From NCBI GenBank assembly GCA_964552795.1, contig CAZKIO010000017.1:1-64000 (forward strand): a DNA stretch of 64,000 nt. Reading direction: 5' to 3'. The position numbers and the translations under genes are program-made. The notes beneath the pieces are model-generated. The model was not told the DNA's origin and searched no databases. It saw nothing but the letters and a program-made list of their open reading frames with translations. Each line of letters begins with the position of its first letter. Within the stretch, counting starts at the first letter, position 1. Origin of the DNA: JAEUHZ01 sp964552795 (lineage in GTDB: Bacteria > Planctomycetota > UBA1135 > GCA-002686595). This document shows, in pieces, positions 29,113-36,848 of the stretch.

Positions 29113-29715
29113 TCAGGACTTGGGCGTCTCGGGCACCTTGGCGATGATCTGGTCGATCAGGCCGAAGGTCTTGGCTTCCTGAGGCGACATGAAGTTGTCG
29201 CGTTCGCAGGCCTTGGAGACCTCCTTGGCGCTGCGTCCGCTGTGCTGCGCCAGGATCTCCTCCAAGGAGGCCTTCATCTTGAGGATCTCCTTGACGTGGA
29301 TCTCCATGTCCATCGCGGTGCCCTGAGCGCCGCCCCAGGGCTGGTGGATCATGATGCGGCTGTGCGGCAGCGCGAAGCGCTTGCCCGGCGCGCCGCCGCC
29401 CAGGAGCACGGCGCCCATCGACGCGGCCTGTCCCAGGCAGTACGTCTGGATCGGCGGCTCGATGAGCTGCATCGTGTCGTAGATCGCCAGGCCGGCGGTG
29501 ACCGAGCCGCCCGGCGAGTTGATGTACATCTTGATGTCCTGGTTGCGGCCCGTCTTGTCCAGGAACAGGAGCTGCGCCATCACCGAGTTGGCGACCTGGT
29601 CGTCGATCGCCGTGCCGATGAAGACGATGCGGTCCTCGAGGAGCCGCGAGTAGATGTCGTAGGTCCGCTCGCCGCGGCCCGTCTTCTCGATCACGTAGGG
29701 GATGAAGTAGTTCAT
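29113..29715 (-). CDS. clpP: ATP-dependent Clp protease proteolytic subunit ClpP
   Basis: This is the tetradecameric serine peptidase partner of ClpX. The catalytic triad is visible: S99 in GQAASMGAVLL, H124 in RIMIHQP and D173 in ERDNFMS. INSPGGSVTAGLAIYDTMQ and GLIDQII are family blocks. The ATG at 29715 (MNYFIPYVIEK) gives 200 residues, the family length; upstream in-frame ATGs would add low-similarity sequence. It sits between tig and clpX, all on the minus strand. Confidence 0.96.
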   Translation of the reverse strand: MNYFIPYVIEKTGRGERTYDIYSRLLEDRIVFIGTAIDDQVANSVMAQLLFLDKTGRNQDIKMYINSPGGSVTAGLAIYDTMQLIEPPIQTYCLGQAASMGAVLLGGGAPGKRFALPHSRIMIHQPWGGAQGTAMDMEIHVKEILKMKASLEEILAQHSGRSAKEVSKACERDNFMSPQEAKTFGLIDQIIAKVPETPKS

Positions 29716-29834
29716 GGGCTCTGGCGTCTGCGCTGAAGGGGAATGGGCTGGGTCGAACGCGACCCCGCACCGGGCGGGGGCCCGCGAGGTCATCGGCTGT
29801 CCGGGCTGGGATCTCAAGTCGGGGGCCTCCGGGC

Positions 29835-31121
29835 TCAGGCGGGGGTCGTGACGCGGGCGTTCTCGCGCAGGAACCGGCGCACCTTGCGCTCCAGGAGCTC
29901 GATGGCCATCTGGTCGAAGAGCCGGTTCTGCTGGTAGTACTCGCGGACCTCCTCGATCTTGGCCTTGTTGCGCGCGGCGATCTGGGCCAACTCGGCGTCC
30001 ATGTCCTCGCGCGTGACCAGCAGCTTCTCGCGCTCGCCGATGGTCTGCACGACGAACAGCGCGCGCAGGCCCTTGGCGGCGGCCTCGCGCGCCGCGTCAC
30101 GCTGGGTCTCCAGGTGCGCCTTGATCTCGGCGTCGCCCATGCCCTGCTGCTTCAGCTCGCGGCCGGCCTGCTCCAGGCGCACGCGCGTCTGCTCGTCCAG
30201 CATCATCGCGGGCAGCTCGAACGTGTGCTTGGCGATGAGCTGCTCGAGGATCGCGCCCTCGATCCGGCCCTCCTCGCGCTGCTGCTTGGCCTCGACCAGC
30301 TTCTCGCGCACGAACACGCGCAGCGCGGCGTCGTCCTCGACGCCCAGGAGCCGGCGGATCTCCTCGTCGGTGGGCGGGATCAGGCGGAAGGCCTGCTTCA
30401 CCTCGATCCGCGTCGTGCCGGACTGTCCGCGCAGCGCCTCCTCGGGGAAGTCGGGCGGGAAGGTCATCGGCACGTCGCGCTGATCGCCGGCCTTCGTGCC
30501 GGTCAGGGACAGCTTGAACACCTCGGGGTCCGTGCCGGGCGTCGGCGTGGCGGGCGAGAGGCGCAGGTCGTCGCGCTCCAGGACCGTGCGGTCGCCGGCG
30601 ATCCAGCGCAGCTTGCACAGCGCCATGCCGTCCGCCGGCAGGCCGCCGTCGCCGGCCGGCTCGGGCCGGCTCTGTTGCGCGCGCAGGTTCTCGATCGCGT
30701 TGTCGATCTCGGGCTCCATCACCGGCTCGAGCTCGCTCTCGATCGCGATGCCCTTGTAGTCGCCGAGATCGACCTCCGGCCGCAGGCTGACCTCGAAGGC
30801 GCAGTCCCAGTCGACGTCGTCCAGGATCTTGATGTCGTCGACGTTGACGCGCTGGAAGCCGACGATCTTGAGCTCGTTCTCGCCGACGGCCTTCTCGTAC
30901 GCCTGGCGGACGAAGTGCTCGATCGCCTCGGTCTTGACCTGCGCGCCGTACTGCTTCTCGATCACCTGCAGCGGCACCTTGCCGGGGCGAAAGCCCTTCA
31001 GGTTCGCGTTCGCGGACAGGTTCTGCAGTCCGCGGCGGTAGGTCGCCTGGAACTCGGGGCTGGGAACGGTGAACTTGATGCGGGCCTGGCACGGGCCCAG
31101 GCGTTCGAGGGTGACTTCCAC
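29835..31121 (-). CDS. tig: Trigger factor
   Basis: The ribosome-associated folding chaperone. The ribosome-binding signature GFRPGKVP (43-50) is intact. A divergent FKBP-like middle domain (about 150-245) and the helical C-terminal chaperone domain (about 250-428) follow, including FELPAMMLDEQTRVRLEQ. Length of 428 matches the family. It is first of the conserved order tig, clpP, clpX, with about 120 bp to clpP, and is therefore expected to share a promoter in 31122-31370. Confidence 0.95.
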   Translation of the reverse strand: MEVTLERLGPCQARIKFTVPSPEFQATYRRGLQNLSANANLKGFRPGKVPLQVIEKQYGAQVKTEAIEHFVRQAYEKAVGENELKIVGFQRVNVDDIKILDDVDWDCAFEVSLRPEVDLGDYKGIAIESELEPVMEPEIDNAIENLRAQQSRPEPAGDGGLPADGMALCKLRWIAGDRTVLERDDLRLSPATPTPGTDPEVFKLSLTGTKAGDQRDVPMTFPPDFPEEALRGQSGTTRIEVKQAFRLIPPTDEEIRRLLGVEDDAALRVFVREKLVEAKQQREEGRIEGAILEQLIAKHTFELPAMMLDEQTRVRLEQAGRELKQQGMGDAEIKAHLETQRDAAREAAAKGLRALFVVQTIGEREKLLVTREDMDAELAQIAARNKAKIEEVREYYQQNRLFDQMAIELLERKVRRFLRENARVTTPA

Positions 31122-31370
31122 GGCAACTCGTCAGGTCAGGCGCCGGCGCAGGCCTCCCCGGCGCGCCGGGTCGGACCGAGTCGGGGCGGATGGATCGGTG
31201 TGGCCCCCGCGGGGCCGGATCGCGGTCGTGCGCGACGCGCGCGCACCCCCGCAGCAAGCGCGGCAAGGTACATCGGCGGTGGCGGGGGAGTCCACACAGG
31301 GGACCCGGGGAGAACCGCGCGCCGGCGCCCGCGGCGCCCCGGTCCGGGGGGGCCGCCGCCGCCCGCGGTG

Positions 31371-31907
31371 TCAGGACTCGCCCGCGAGCCGCGCCAGCCT
31401 GGCCAGCCCCGCGTCGAAATCCTTTCCCAGCTTGGCCTCGAACAGCGGGGCGAAGAAGCGCGTGATCGGGTTCCAGTCGAGGCTCCCCCCGTCGCGCCAG
31501 GTGATGCGCGTGCCCTCCGGCGCCGGCTCCAGCACCAGCGCCCCGCGCGTGCCGTGGTCGGTGCCGCGCCAGGTCGTCTGGTACTCGACGCCCCGGCCCG
31601 GCTCGGCGCGCGTCAGCTCGAGCTCGCCGAACCCCATGAGCTGGCCTTCCCAGCACAGCTTCGCGCCCGCGCCGCGCTCGGGGCCCTCGAAGCGCAGCTT
31701 CAGGGTCGCGTCGCGCTCGGTCGTCCAGTGCGTCCAGCGCGGCCAGGTGCGCGGGTCCTCGATCACGGCGTGCACCGCCTCGGGCGCGGCGCGGACGAGG
31801 CGCGTGCGCTCGACCTCCCAGGTCCGCGGCAGCATCATGCCGATCACGAACAGGCCGAGGAACACGAGGCCCGTCAGGAACAGGCAGCCGCGCAAGTAAC
31901 GGGTCAT
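31371..31907 (-). CDS. Membrane-anchored SRPBCC-fold protein
   Basis: The 178-residue protein starts at ATG 31907 with an uncleaved N-terminal transmembrane helix (about 8-26, CLFLTGLVFLGLFVIGMM), followed by a START/polyketide-cyclase-like (SRPBCC) domain: VRAAPEAVHAVIEDPRTWPRW, LTRAEPGRGVEYQTTWRG and TRITWRDGG. The fold binds hydrophobic ligands; no ligand is implied by the sequence. It is divergent from the molybdopterin-fold pair, 68 bp away. Confidence 0.78.
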   Translation of the reverse strand: MTRYLRGCLFLTGLVFLGLFVIGMMLPRTWEVERTRLVRAAPEAVHAVIEDPRTWPRWTHWTTERDATLKLRFEGPERGAGAKLCWEGQLMGFGELELTRAEPGRGVEYQTTWRGTDHGTRGALVLEPAPEGTRITWRDGGSLDWNPITRFFAPLFEAKLGKDFDAGLARLARLAGES

Positions 31908-31975
31908 GGAGGGGCGGGCGGGGGGCGGATACCCTACTCGGCCCGCGGACACAGTCCACGGTCCGTTCGCCCGCG

Positions 31976-32440
31976 ATGACCCAGCGCCCCACCCTCCAGA
32001 TCGGCGGCCTCGCCGAGCAGCCCCTCGCGCTCGACGCGGAGTCGCTCGCGGCGTTGCCGGCCGCGGACCAGGTGGACGACGTGGGACGCGCGGTGCCCGG
32101 AAAGACCGGGCGCGGCGTGCGCCTAGCGGCGTTGCTCGCGCGCGTCCGGCCGCGTGCGGGCGCGGCGTGGCTGAACGTCGCGTCGCGCGACGCGTCGTTC
32201 GCGGTCAGCGTGCCGCTGTCCGAGCTCGAGGGCGCGATCGTGGCCTACGCGCGGACCGACGGTTCGCCGCTGCCGGACCAGAAGGGCGGACCGTTCCGCC
32301 TGCTCGTCCCCGGGCACGCGGACGAGTGCGTGCACGTCAAGGCGCTGGCGCGCATGGAACTCGCGGCCGCGCGCGGACGCGACACGCGGCCAGTCGACGA
32401 CGCCGAGCATGCGGCCCTGCACCAGAAGAAACGGACCTGA
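31976..32440 (+). CDS. Small protein with sulfite-oxidase-type molybdopterin-binding fold, Cys ligand absent
   Basis: The 154-residue product aligns with the Oxidored_molyb (SUOX/YedY) domain: LQIGGLAEQPLALD, LAALPAADQV, GRGVRLAALLARV, IVAYARTDGSPLPDQKGGPFRLLVPG. In sulfite oxidase and YedY the cofactor sulfur ligand is a Cys just after the ALP..V segment; here that position reads VDDVGRAVPG (34-42), with no Cys. It is cytoplasmic by sequence (no signal). A paralogue follows after three bases, so the two are probably one operon. Cofactor binding is doubtful. Confidence 0.7.
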   Translation: MTQRPTLQIGGLAEQPLALDAESLAALPAADQVDDVGRAVPGKTGRGVRLAALLARVRPRAGAAWLNVASRDASFAVSVPLSELEGAIVAYARTDGSPLPDQKGGPFRLLVPGHADECVHVKALARMELAAARGRDTRPVDDAEHAALHQKKRT

Positions 32441-32443
32441 TCC

Positions 32444-33025
32444 ATGAGCTGGCATTCCAAACCCTTCCGTCACGTCGACGCGCGCCCCGGCCTCCTGGCC
32501 GTCGGAGGGCTCGTCGACCTGCCTTCGTTCGGCCTCGCGTTCGAGGATCTGCGCGCGCTGCCGGCCGAGGACCAGGTGCGCAACGTCGGCGTGTTCGCTT
32601 CGCAGGCGCGCTGCAGCCCGCCGCCGCTGGAAGGCGTGCGCATCGCGGCGATCCTGAAGCACGTCGGCGTGCAGCCCGAGGCGATCCTGGTGAACGTGCG
32701 CGGCCGCAGCGGCTTCGAAGCCTCGGTGTGGCGGCGCGAGATCGAGCGCCTCGCCATCATCGCCTACGCGCGCGGCGGCGCGCCGCTCCCGCCGGAGTTC
32801 GGCGGTCCCTTCCGGCTCGTCCTGCCGGGCTTCGCCGACGAGGCGCGCGACGTGTGGGACCTCGCCGTGCTGGAGTTCGCCGAGCGCGGCGTGACGCGCG
32901 CGCGCAACCGGCGCGGCCAGGTGCCCGCGCGCCCGCAGCAGCCCGGCGAGGTGCAGGGCGGCCTGCCGCGCGCGGTGCCCGACCCCGCCGACCCGCGCGG
33001 GCTGATCGCGCCGCCCCCGCGCTGA
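32444..33025 (+). CDS. Paralogous molybdopterin-fold protein with Pro/Arg-rich tail
   Basis: This 193-residue product repeats the fold of its neighbour: LLAVGGLVDLP, LRALPAEDQVRNVGVF (37-51), LEGVRIAAILKHVGV, AIIAYARGGAPLPPEFGGPFRLVLPGF. The Cys position again lacks Cys (Gly49); an isolated Cys57 lies several residues away. A 40-residue Arg/Pro-rich tail follows. No signal peptide. The stop is three bases from the convergent sulfatase-like gene. Two adjacent copies lacking the metal ligand suggest a structural role, perhaps as a heterodimer. Confidence 0.7.
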   Translation: MSWHSKPFRHVDARPGLLAVGGLVDLPSFGLAFEDLRALPAEDQVRNVGVFASQARCSPPPLEGVRIAAILKHVGVQPEAILVNVRGRSGFEASVWRREIERLAIIAYARGGAPLPPEFGGPFRLVLPGFADEARDVWDLAVLEFAERGVTRARNRRGQVPARPQQPGEVQGGLPRAVPDPADPRGLIAPPPR

Positions 33026-33028
33026 TCC

Positions 33029-34900
33029 TCAGCGCGGCGGGGCCGCGTGCACCTCGTCGCCGTCGTCCCCGGCGTAGCCCAGGTTGGCGAGGTGCGCGCG
33101 TGTGCCCGGCGGGAACTCGACCCTGCGCGGCGACTGGCGCGGCGGCGGCGCAGCCTGGTGGTGGTCGACGAGGCGCTGGCGCAGCGTCTGGCGGACCGCG
33201 GGCTCGTCGGCCGCGACGTTCCACAACTCCCCGGGGTCGCGCTCGATGTCGAACAGTTCGTCGCCGCTCGCGCCCGCCGCGATCAGCTTGTGCCGCCCGC
33301 TCACCAGCGACTTCATCTCGCGCGGGCCCCACAGCACCGCCTCGGCGATCGCGTCGCGGTCCAGCAGCAAGGGGTCGAGCAGCGAGCGGCCGGCGATGGG
33401 ATCCGGCGCCGGCACGCCGCACAGCTCCAGGATCGTCGGCATGACGTCGATCAGCCGCACGCGCTGCGCGACGCGCCGTCCGCCGGGGACGCGCGCGGGG
33501 AACGACACGATCAGCGGCACGTGCAGCAGTTCCGCGTGCAGGCTCTGGCCGTGGTCGAAGCTGCCGTGCTCCCAGTGCTCGTCGCCGTGGTCGGAGTGGA
33601 ACACGACCAGCGTGCGCGCGAGGTCGCCGTGCTCCTCCAGGCGCGCGAGCAGCCGGCCGACGTGCGCGTCGGTGTAGGCGATCTCGCCGTCGTACAGGTC
33701 GATCATGCGGCGCTTCACGGACGGGTCGACGTCGCTGCGCCGCAGTGCGTCCAGCTTGGGCACTTCGGTCTCGACGGCGCCGAAGGGCTCGCCGCCGAAG
33801 CGCTCCGCGTACGGGTCCGGCGGCGCGTACGGGTAGTGCGGATCCATGTAGTGCACGAACAGGAACCAGCGCTCCGCGCCGTGCGCGTCGAGCCATGCGA
33901 GCGCGAGGTCCGTGCCCGCGGCCGCCGTGTACTGGTAGCGGCGGTACGCGTCGAAGCCGCGGTCGATGCCGGTCTCGACGCCCAGGTAGGGGTTGTTGTG
34001 GATGCCCGCCGTGCGCCAGCCCGCCGCGCGCAGCACTTCCGCCAGCGTCGGCAGGTCGGCGCGCAGGTTCTCGGTCGTCTTCATCAGCACGCCCGCGTCG
34101 CGTCCCCACGCCGCCTCGCGCTCCGTGAACACGCCCGCGCGGTGGCGGCTGGGCCGGCGCGACGTGAACAGCGAGCCGAACGACGGCAGCGTCCACGGCG
34201 CCGACGCGTACGCGCGCTCGAAGACCACGCTGCGCGCCGCCAGGCGGTCGATCTCGGGCGAGGTGGGCCGCGCGTAGCCGTAGCAGCCCAGGTGGTCGGC
34301 GCGCAGCGTGTCGACCGAGATCAGGAGGACGTTAGGCCGCTCCGCGCTGGCCTGCGTGGGACCGGCCGCGGTGTGCACGCGGCGCGGCGCGAAGCACGCG
34401 CGCACGTCGTCGCCGTCGGCGGGCGCCGCGCCGACCCAGCGCGCGCCGAGGCGCAACTCGCGCCAGCCGCGGAACACGACCGAAGGCGCCATCGACTGCC
34501 AGGCGCCGAGCGCGTCCGCGAGCTTGACCGTGATCGTCCGCCCGCCCTCCGTGCCCGGGTGCGAGGCGCGGATCTCGAACTCGACCGTCGCGTCGGGCAC
34601 CGGCACGTCCGCCGGCCAGCCGATCAGGCCGACGTCGAACTCCGGCGGCGTGAGGGGATCGAGGCCGGGCGTGCGCTGGTCGAGGTCGAGCACGCTGCCC
34701 AGCGGCAGGCTCCAGCCGGTCCGCAGGTCGTTCATCACCCGCGACACCCCGGCGCGAGAGCGCAGGACGTCGTCCTGCAGCGAGGCCGGCTCGGCGCGGA
34801 CGGCCAGCTCCAAACGCTCCAGGACGGGCGCGGCCGGGCGCGCGCAGGCGCCGCACAGGAGCGCCAGGACGAGTCCGCGTGCGGCGTGGGACGGAGACAT
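33029..34900 (-). CDS. Sulfatase-superfamily lipoprotein with Thr in place of the formylglycine Cys/Ser
   Basis: The 623-residue protein has a lipoprotein-type signal (LALLCGAC, Cys19), an N-terminal beta region (about 30-180) and an alkaline-phosphatase-superfamily domain: NVLLISVDTLRADHLGCYGY (D197), VFHSDHGDEHWEHG and LWGPREMKSL. The sulfatase signature C/S-x-P-x-R is replaced by T237-L-P-S-F in APWTLPSFGSLF. Members with WTxPS are usually annotated sulfatase but use Thr, as in phosphodiesterases, so a phosphatase or phosphodiesterase activity is as likely. Start ATG at 34900. Confidence 0.85.
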   Translation of the reverse strand: MSPSHAARGLVLALLCGACARPAAPVLERLELAVRAEPASLQDDVLRSRAGVSRVMNDLRTGWSLPLGSVLDLDQRTPGLDPLTPPEFDVGLIGWPADVPVPDATVEFEIRASHPGTEGGRTITVKLADALGAWQSMAPSVVFRGWRELRLGARWVGAAPADGDDVRACFAPRRVHTAAGPTQASAERPNVLLISVDTLRADHLGCYGYARPTSPEIDRLAARSVVFERAYASAPWTLPSFGSLFTSRRPSRHRAGVFTEREAAWGRDAGVLMKTTENLRADLPTLAEVLRAAGWRTAGIHNNPYLGVETGIDRGFDAYRRYQYTAAAGTDLALAWLDAHGAERWFLFVHYMDPHYPYAPPDPYAERFGGEPFGAVETEVPKLDALRRSDVDPSVKRRMIDLYDGEIAYTDAHVGRLLARLEEHGDLARTLVVFHSDHGDEHWEHGSFDHGQSLHAELLHVPLIVSFPARVPGGRRVAQRVRLIDVMPTILELCGVPAPDPIAGRSLLDPLLLDRDAIAEAVLWGPREMKSLVSGRHKLIAAGASGDELFDIERDPGELWNVAADEPAVRQTLRQRLVDHHQAAPPPRQSPRRVEFPPGTRAHLANLGYAGDDGDEVHAAPPR

Positions 34901-35001
34901 GCAGTGTAGGGTACACCAGGACGCCGCCCGCGGTCCGTCGCGGCGGCGCGCACGATGAACCGCCTGTGCCCGTCCCGCGCCGAACGACGGCGGCCACCGC
35001 G

Positions 35002-35721
35002 ATGAGCGCCCGGCGCATCGTGGTGCTGACCGGATCGGGCATCTCCGCCGACTCGGGGATCGCCACGTTCCGCGGCGCGGGCGGGCTCTGGGAGGGCCAG
35101 CGCATCGAGGACGTCGCGACGCCGCGCGCGTGGCGCCGCGATCCCGCGAAGGTGTGGGCCTTCTACCAGCGGCGGCGCGCGCAGCTCGCGGCGCGCGGCG
35201 AAGGAGCGGTCGCGCCGAACGCGGCGCACCGCGCATTGCGGGAACTGGAGCTGGTCCTCGCGGCTCGCGGCGACGCCATGCTGCTGGTCACGCAGAACGT
35301 GGACGACCTGCACGAGCGCGCGGGCAGCGCGCCGCTGCACGTGCACGGCACGCTCGCGCACCTCGCCTGCGAGCGCTGCGCCGTGCGCGTGCACGACCTG
35401 GAGCACGTCGACCCGGAGGTGTTCGTGCCCTGCGCCGCCTGCGGCCACGCGCGCCTGCGCCCCGACGTCGTGTGGTTCGAGGAGATCCCGCGCCACCTGG
35501 ACGCGGTCGCGGACTGGGTGGCGGGCTGCACGCACTTCGTCGCCATCGGAACGAGCGGCCTCGTGTGGCCGGTGGCCGGGTTCCTGCAGGCCGCGCGCGC
35601 GCGCGGCGCGTGCACGATCGTCAACGCGCTCGAGGCGCCCGAGAACCTCCACCCGCGCGACGAGTTCCTGCCGGGGCGAGCGGTGGAGGTGGTGCCGGGG
35701 TTGGTGCGGGGGCTCTCGTGA
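35002..35721 (+). CDS. cobB: Sir2-family NAD-dependent protein deacylase (class III)
   Basis: This sirtuin removes acyl groups from lysine using NAD+. Motifs: GSGISADSGIATFRG (11-25), QNVDDLH (98-104), catalytic H115 in HVHGTL, and zinc cysteines C123, C126, C144 and C147. Y55 and R58 (FYQRRR) match the Y-x-x-R pocket that favours succinyl/malonyl-lysine. ATG at 35002 is the natural N-terminus; 239 residues. It is divergent from the sulfatase-like gene. A perfect-stem terminator follows at 35784. Confidence 0.93.
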   Translation: MSARRIVVLTGSGISADSGIATFRGAGGLWEGQRIEDVATPRAWRRDPAKVWAFYQRRRAQLAARGEGAVAPNAAHRALRELELVLAARGDAMLLVTQNVDDLHERAGSAPLHVHGTLAHLACERCAVRVHDLEHVDPEVFVPCAACGHARLRPDVVWFEEIPRHLDAVADWVAGCTHFVAIGTSGLVWPVAGFLQAARARGACTIVNALEAPENLHPRDEFLPGRAVEVVPGLVRGLS

Positions 35722-35783
35722 CGGCGGCGAACGCGTCGTGGTCGAGCCTGGCTCCGTACCGACACCGCACCCACTCACGAACA

Positions 35784-35816
35784 GAGCCGCGCCCCGCACT
35801 CTGCGGGACGCGGCTC
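35784..35816. terminator. Bidirectional hairpin between cobB and the DUF3332 gene
   Basis: GAGCCGCG (35784-35791) pairs perfectly with CGCGGCTC (35809-35816), and an inner CCCGCA/TGCGGG stem of six pairs closes a three-base loop, with one C/A mismatch between the two stems. It lies between convergent genes and would work on both strands. No long T run follows. Confidence 0.75.
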
Positions 35817-35850
35817 CGGGATGCGTGTGACCCGTCGCCGGGTCCGGCCG

Positions 35851-36105
35851 TCACTTCGTGCTGGGCTTGATCGGGTTCTCGCCGCCCCAGAACTCGATCG
35901 AGTTGAAGATGATGATGTCACCCCAGTAGAAGATGCCGTAGACCGGGATGATGTTCAGGCCCAGGAACACGAGCTCGTTGATCCACTTGGAATCGCTGAC
36001 GTTCTTGTTCCAGTGGTGCAGGTTGTTGAACGCGTTGTTCGGGCCGAGGCAGCCGGCCGTGGTCAGGCTGAGCGCCAGGCAGGCGCCGAGGAACAGCTTC
36101 TTCAT
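35851..36105 (-). CDS. DUF3332 small lipoprotein
   Basis: The 84-residue protein has a lipoprotein signal (LALSLTTAGC, Cys19) followed by the DUF3332 core: HHWNKNVSDSKWINELVFL, GLNIIPVYGIFYWGDIIIF and NSIEFWGGENPI. The hydrophobic core suggests a membrane-associated lipoprotein; function unknown. The ATG at 36105 is preceded by GGAG about 11 bp upstream. It is alone between a terminator and the NUDIX gene. Confidence 0.85.
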   Translation of the reverse strand: MKKLFLGACLALSLTTAGCLGPNNAFNNLHHWNKNVSDSKWINELVFLGLNIIPVYGIFYWGDIIIFNSIEFWGGENPIKPSTK

Positions 36106-36221
36106 GATCTGGTTTCTCCGTGAGACTCTGTGGAGCGTGGGGGTGTCGGTGCGGCGCGCCACGGCTGCCGCCGCGCTGCGCCTCTCCGCCGATCCGGGAA
36201 GCCCCGGGATCGAGCGCGGCG

Positions 36222-36848
36222 TTATACAGGTCGTGCCCGGGCCGTTCCAGGGGTAGGAGTCCGGAGGCGTCCGTCCCGGCCGAACACCCGCCGCACGAGG
36301 CGCTCGACGGACGCATCGGCGGGATCGGGCAGCGCGTGCGGCGAAAACCACGACAGCGCGATGGATTCCGGGCTCGCAATGTGCTTGGCGCCGGCCGGCG
36401 CGAGCACCAAAAAGCGCGTGTCCAGGTGCAGGTGCTCGGGCTCGCCGGGACGCGCGGGGATCGCGTGCACGTCGACGTCGAGCGGCACGGGATCGACGGC
36501 GAGGCCCTCTATGCCGCTCTCCTCCAGCGCCTCGCGCAGCGCCGCGCGCGCGAGGTTCGCGTCGCCGTCGCAGTGCCCGCCGAGCTGCAGCCAGCGCCCG
36601 AGCTTGCGATGGTGCGTCAGGAGCAGGACGCCGCGCTCGGCGTCGACCACCAGCGCTGAAGCGGTCAGGTGGCCCTCCAGGCGCTCGCGCCGGTGCGCGT
36701 CGCACGGGAACCGGTCGATCCAGGCCACGATGCGGTCGCGCTCGCGCGCCTGCTCCGCGTCGGGCGGCGTCCAGGCGGCGAGCAGCGCGCGCGCGAAGGC
36801 CGGATCGCGCTCCTCGACCAGCGCCTCGAGGGCGACGAGGCCGTTCAC
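36222..36848 (-). CDS. NUDIX-fold hydrolase
   Basis: The 208-residue protein has a NUDIX box: GHCDGDANLARAALREALEESGI. The REALEESG core is intact, but the first Glu of the G-x5-E part is Ala, as in the subfamily with a CDGD motif. Substrate, probably a nucleotide-linked diphosphate, is not resolved. The GTG at 36848 overlaps the EttA stop (GTGA), so the two are translationally coupled. Confidence 0.82.
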   Translation of the reverse strand: MNGLVALEALVEERDPAFARALLAAWTPPDAEQARERDRIVAWIDRFPCDAHRRERLEGHLTASALVVDAERGVLLLTHHRKLGRWLQLGGHCDGDANLARAALREALEESGIEGLAVDPVPLDVDVHAIPARPGEPEHLHLDTRFLVLAPAGAKHIASPESIALSWFSPHALPDPADASVERLVRRVFGRDGRLRTPTPGTARARPV

